Shown here one piece after another: positions 63,961 through 64,000 of a stretch of 64,000 bases of DNA. The notes beneath the pieces are model-generated. The model was not told where the DNA came from. It saw nothing but the letters and a program-made list of their open reading frames with translations, and ran no database searches. Both the position numbers and the translations under genes were made by a program. The stretch lies in assembly GCF_000374465.1 (NCBI RefSeq), contig NZ_KB894531.1, positions 124,001 to 188,000 on the forward strand. Direction: 5' to 3'. Origin of the DNA: Ahrensia kielensis DSM 5890 (GTDB taxonomy: Bacteria > Pseudomonadota > Alphaproteobacteria > Rhizobiales > Rhizobiaceae). Every line of letters starts with the position of its first letter. Positions within the stretch are counted from its first letter, which is position 1.

Positions 63961-64000
63961 TTAGGCAGCCGCCTCTCGAAAACGATAACCCACACCATAA
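63961..64000 (-). CDS. chvI: ChvI response regulator, last 12 residues (cut by window edge)
   Basis: The minus-strand frame ending at the TAA at 63961-63963 encodes Y-G-V-G-Y-R-F-R-E-A-A-A, the end of an OmpR-type winged helix (G-V-G-Y-R-F). Position directly upstream of chvG makes ChvI the natural call. The rest of the gene lies to the right of the window. Confidence 0.75.
   Translation of the reverse strand, partial: YGVGYRFREAAA

Noticed and set aside
1-64000. Mobile elements, CRISPR arrays, tRNA or rRNA genes
   Set aside because: No transposase, integrase, direct-repeat array or cloverleaf-like sequence was found on reading the window; the gaps between genes are short and carry none of these.

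Overview
The window is chromosomal DNA from an alphaproteobacterium of the Rhizobiales (Hyphomicrobiales). The evidence is gene content and order: chvI-chvG-hprK-EIIA(Man)-HPr-ahcY, a TsaE/kinase fusion with murU and addBA, trpFBA-accD-folC, hrcA-grpE divergent from rph-rdgB-hemW, and small Rhizobiales families (DUF2852, DUF2244, short HprK, an AccD that has lost its zinc-finger cysteines). I would not name a genus. It is a dense core-genome segment. I see no tRNA or rRNA gene, insertion sequence, prophage or CRISPR array, and no gene that is clearly broken. Two genes are cut by the edges: pirin on the left and chvI on the right.

Layout. 1-3233: a pirin end, a small unknown gene, a 1-Cys peroxiredoxin with two inverted repeats upstream, and release factor 3. 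3374-4825 (+): DUF1428 protein, dUTPase and a LysE-type exporter in a tight run. 4838-11420 (-): comM, then rph-rdgB-hemW-rsmI-yraN-gshB joined by 1 to 11 nt overlaps. 11558-14092 (+): hrcA-grpE plus a TRIC-type channel, behind a heat-shock-like promoter. 14093-19641: adenosine kinase, CysZ-like protein, endonuclease III, DUF2244 protein, a BON-MscS channel and an Ada-type methyltransferase. 19633-25935 (-): Dabb protein, gpmA, dapB, an MsbA-like ABC exporter, glk overlapping mgsA, and mepA. 26011-29455: a candidate three-part glycosylation module (large GT-C-like membrane protein, GT2 transferase, GtrA flippase). 29452-38471: an oxidoreductase, nadV (NAMPT), a cell wall hydrolase, and the translation block infC / rpmI-rplT / pheS-X-pheT. 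38660-47196 (+): hydrolase-benE, DUF2852 protein, a YgjP-type peptidase, trpFBA, accD and folC. 47256-64000 (-): trxA, addA, addB, murU, tsaE-amgK, a DivL-like tyrosine-box kinase, ahcY, HPr, EIIA, hprK, chvG and chvI.

How the parts relate. Several neighbours form recognisable units. These are genome maintenance (addAB, nth, rdgB, dut), heat shock (hrcA, grpE), the regulatory non-sugar PTS beside the ChvGI two-component system, peptidoglycan salvage and turnover (amgK-murU, mepA, the SleB-like hydrolase), and translation (infC, rpmI-rplT, pheST, prfC). The translation block carries the richest regulatory signals. infC appears to start at AUU. rpmI-rplT is split from it by a terminator and a 382-base stretch holding a promoter and a foldable leader. 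A terminator lies 53 nt before pheS. An uncharacterised basic-tailed protein is coupled between pheS and pheT.

The only gene-free stretch above 300 bases is 37553-37934, described under its promoter and leader entries.
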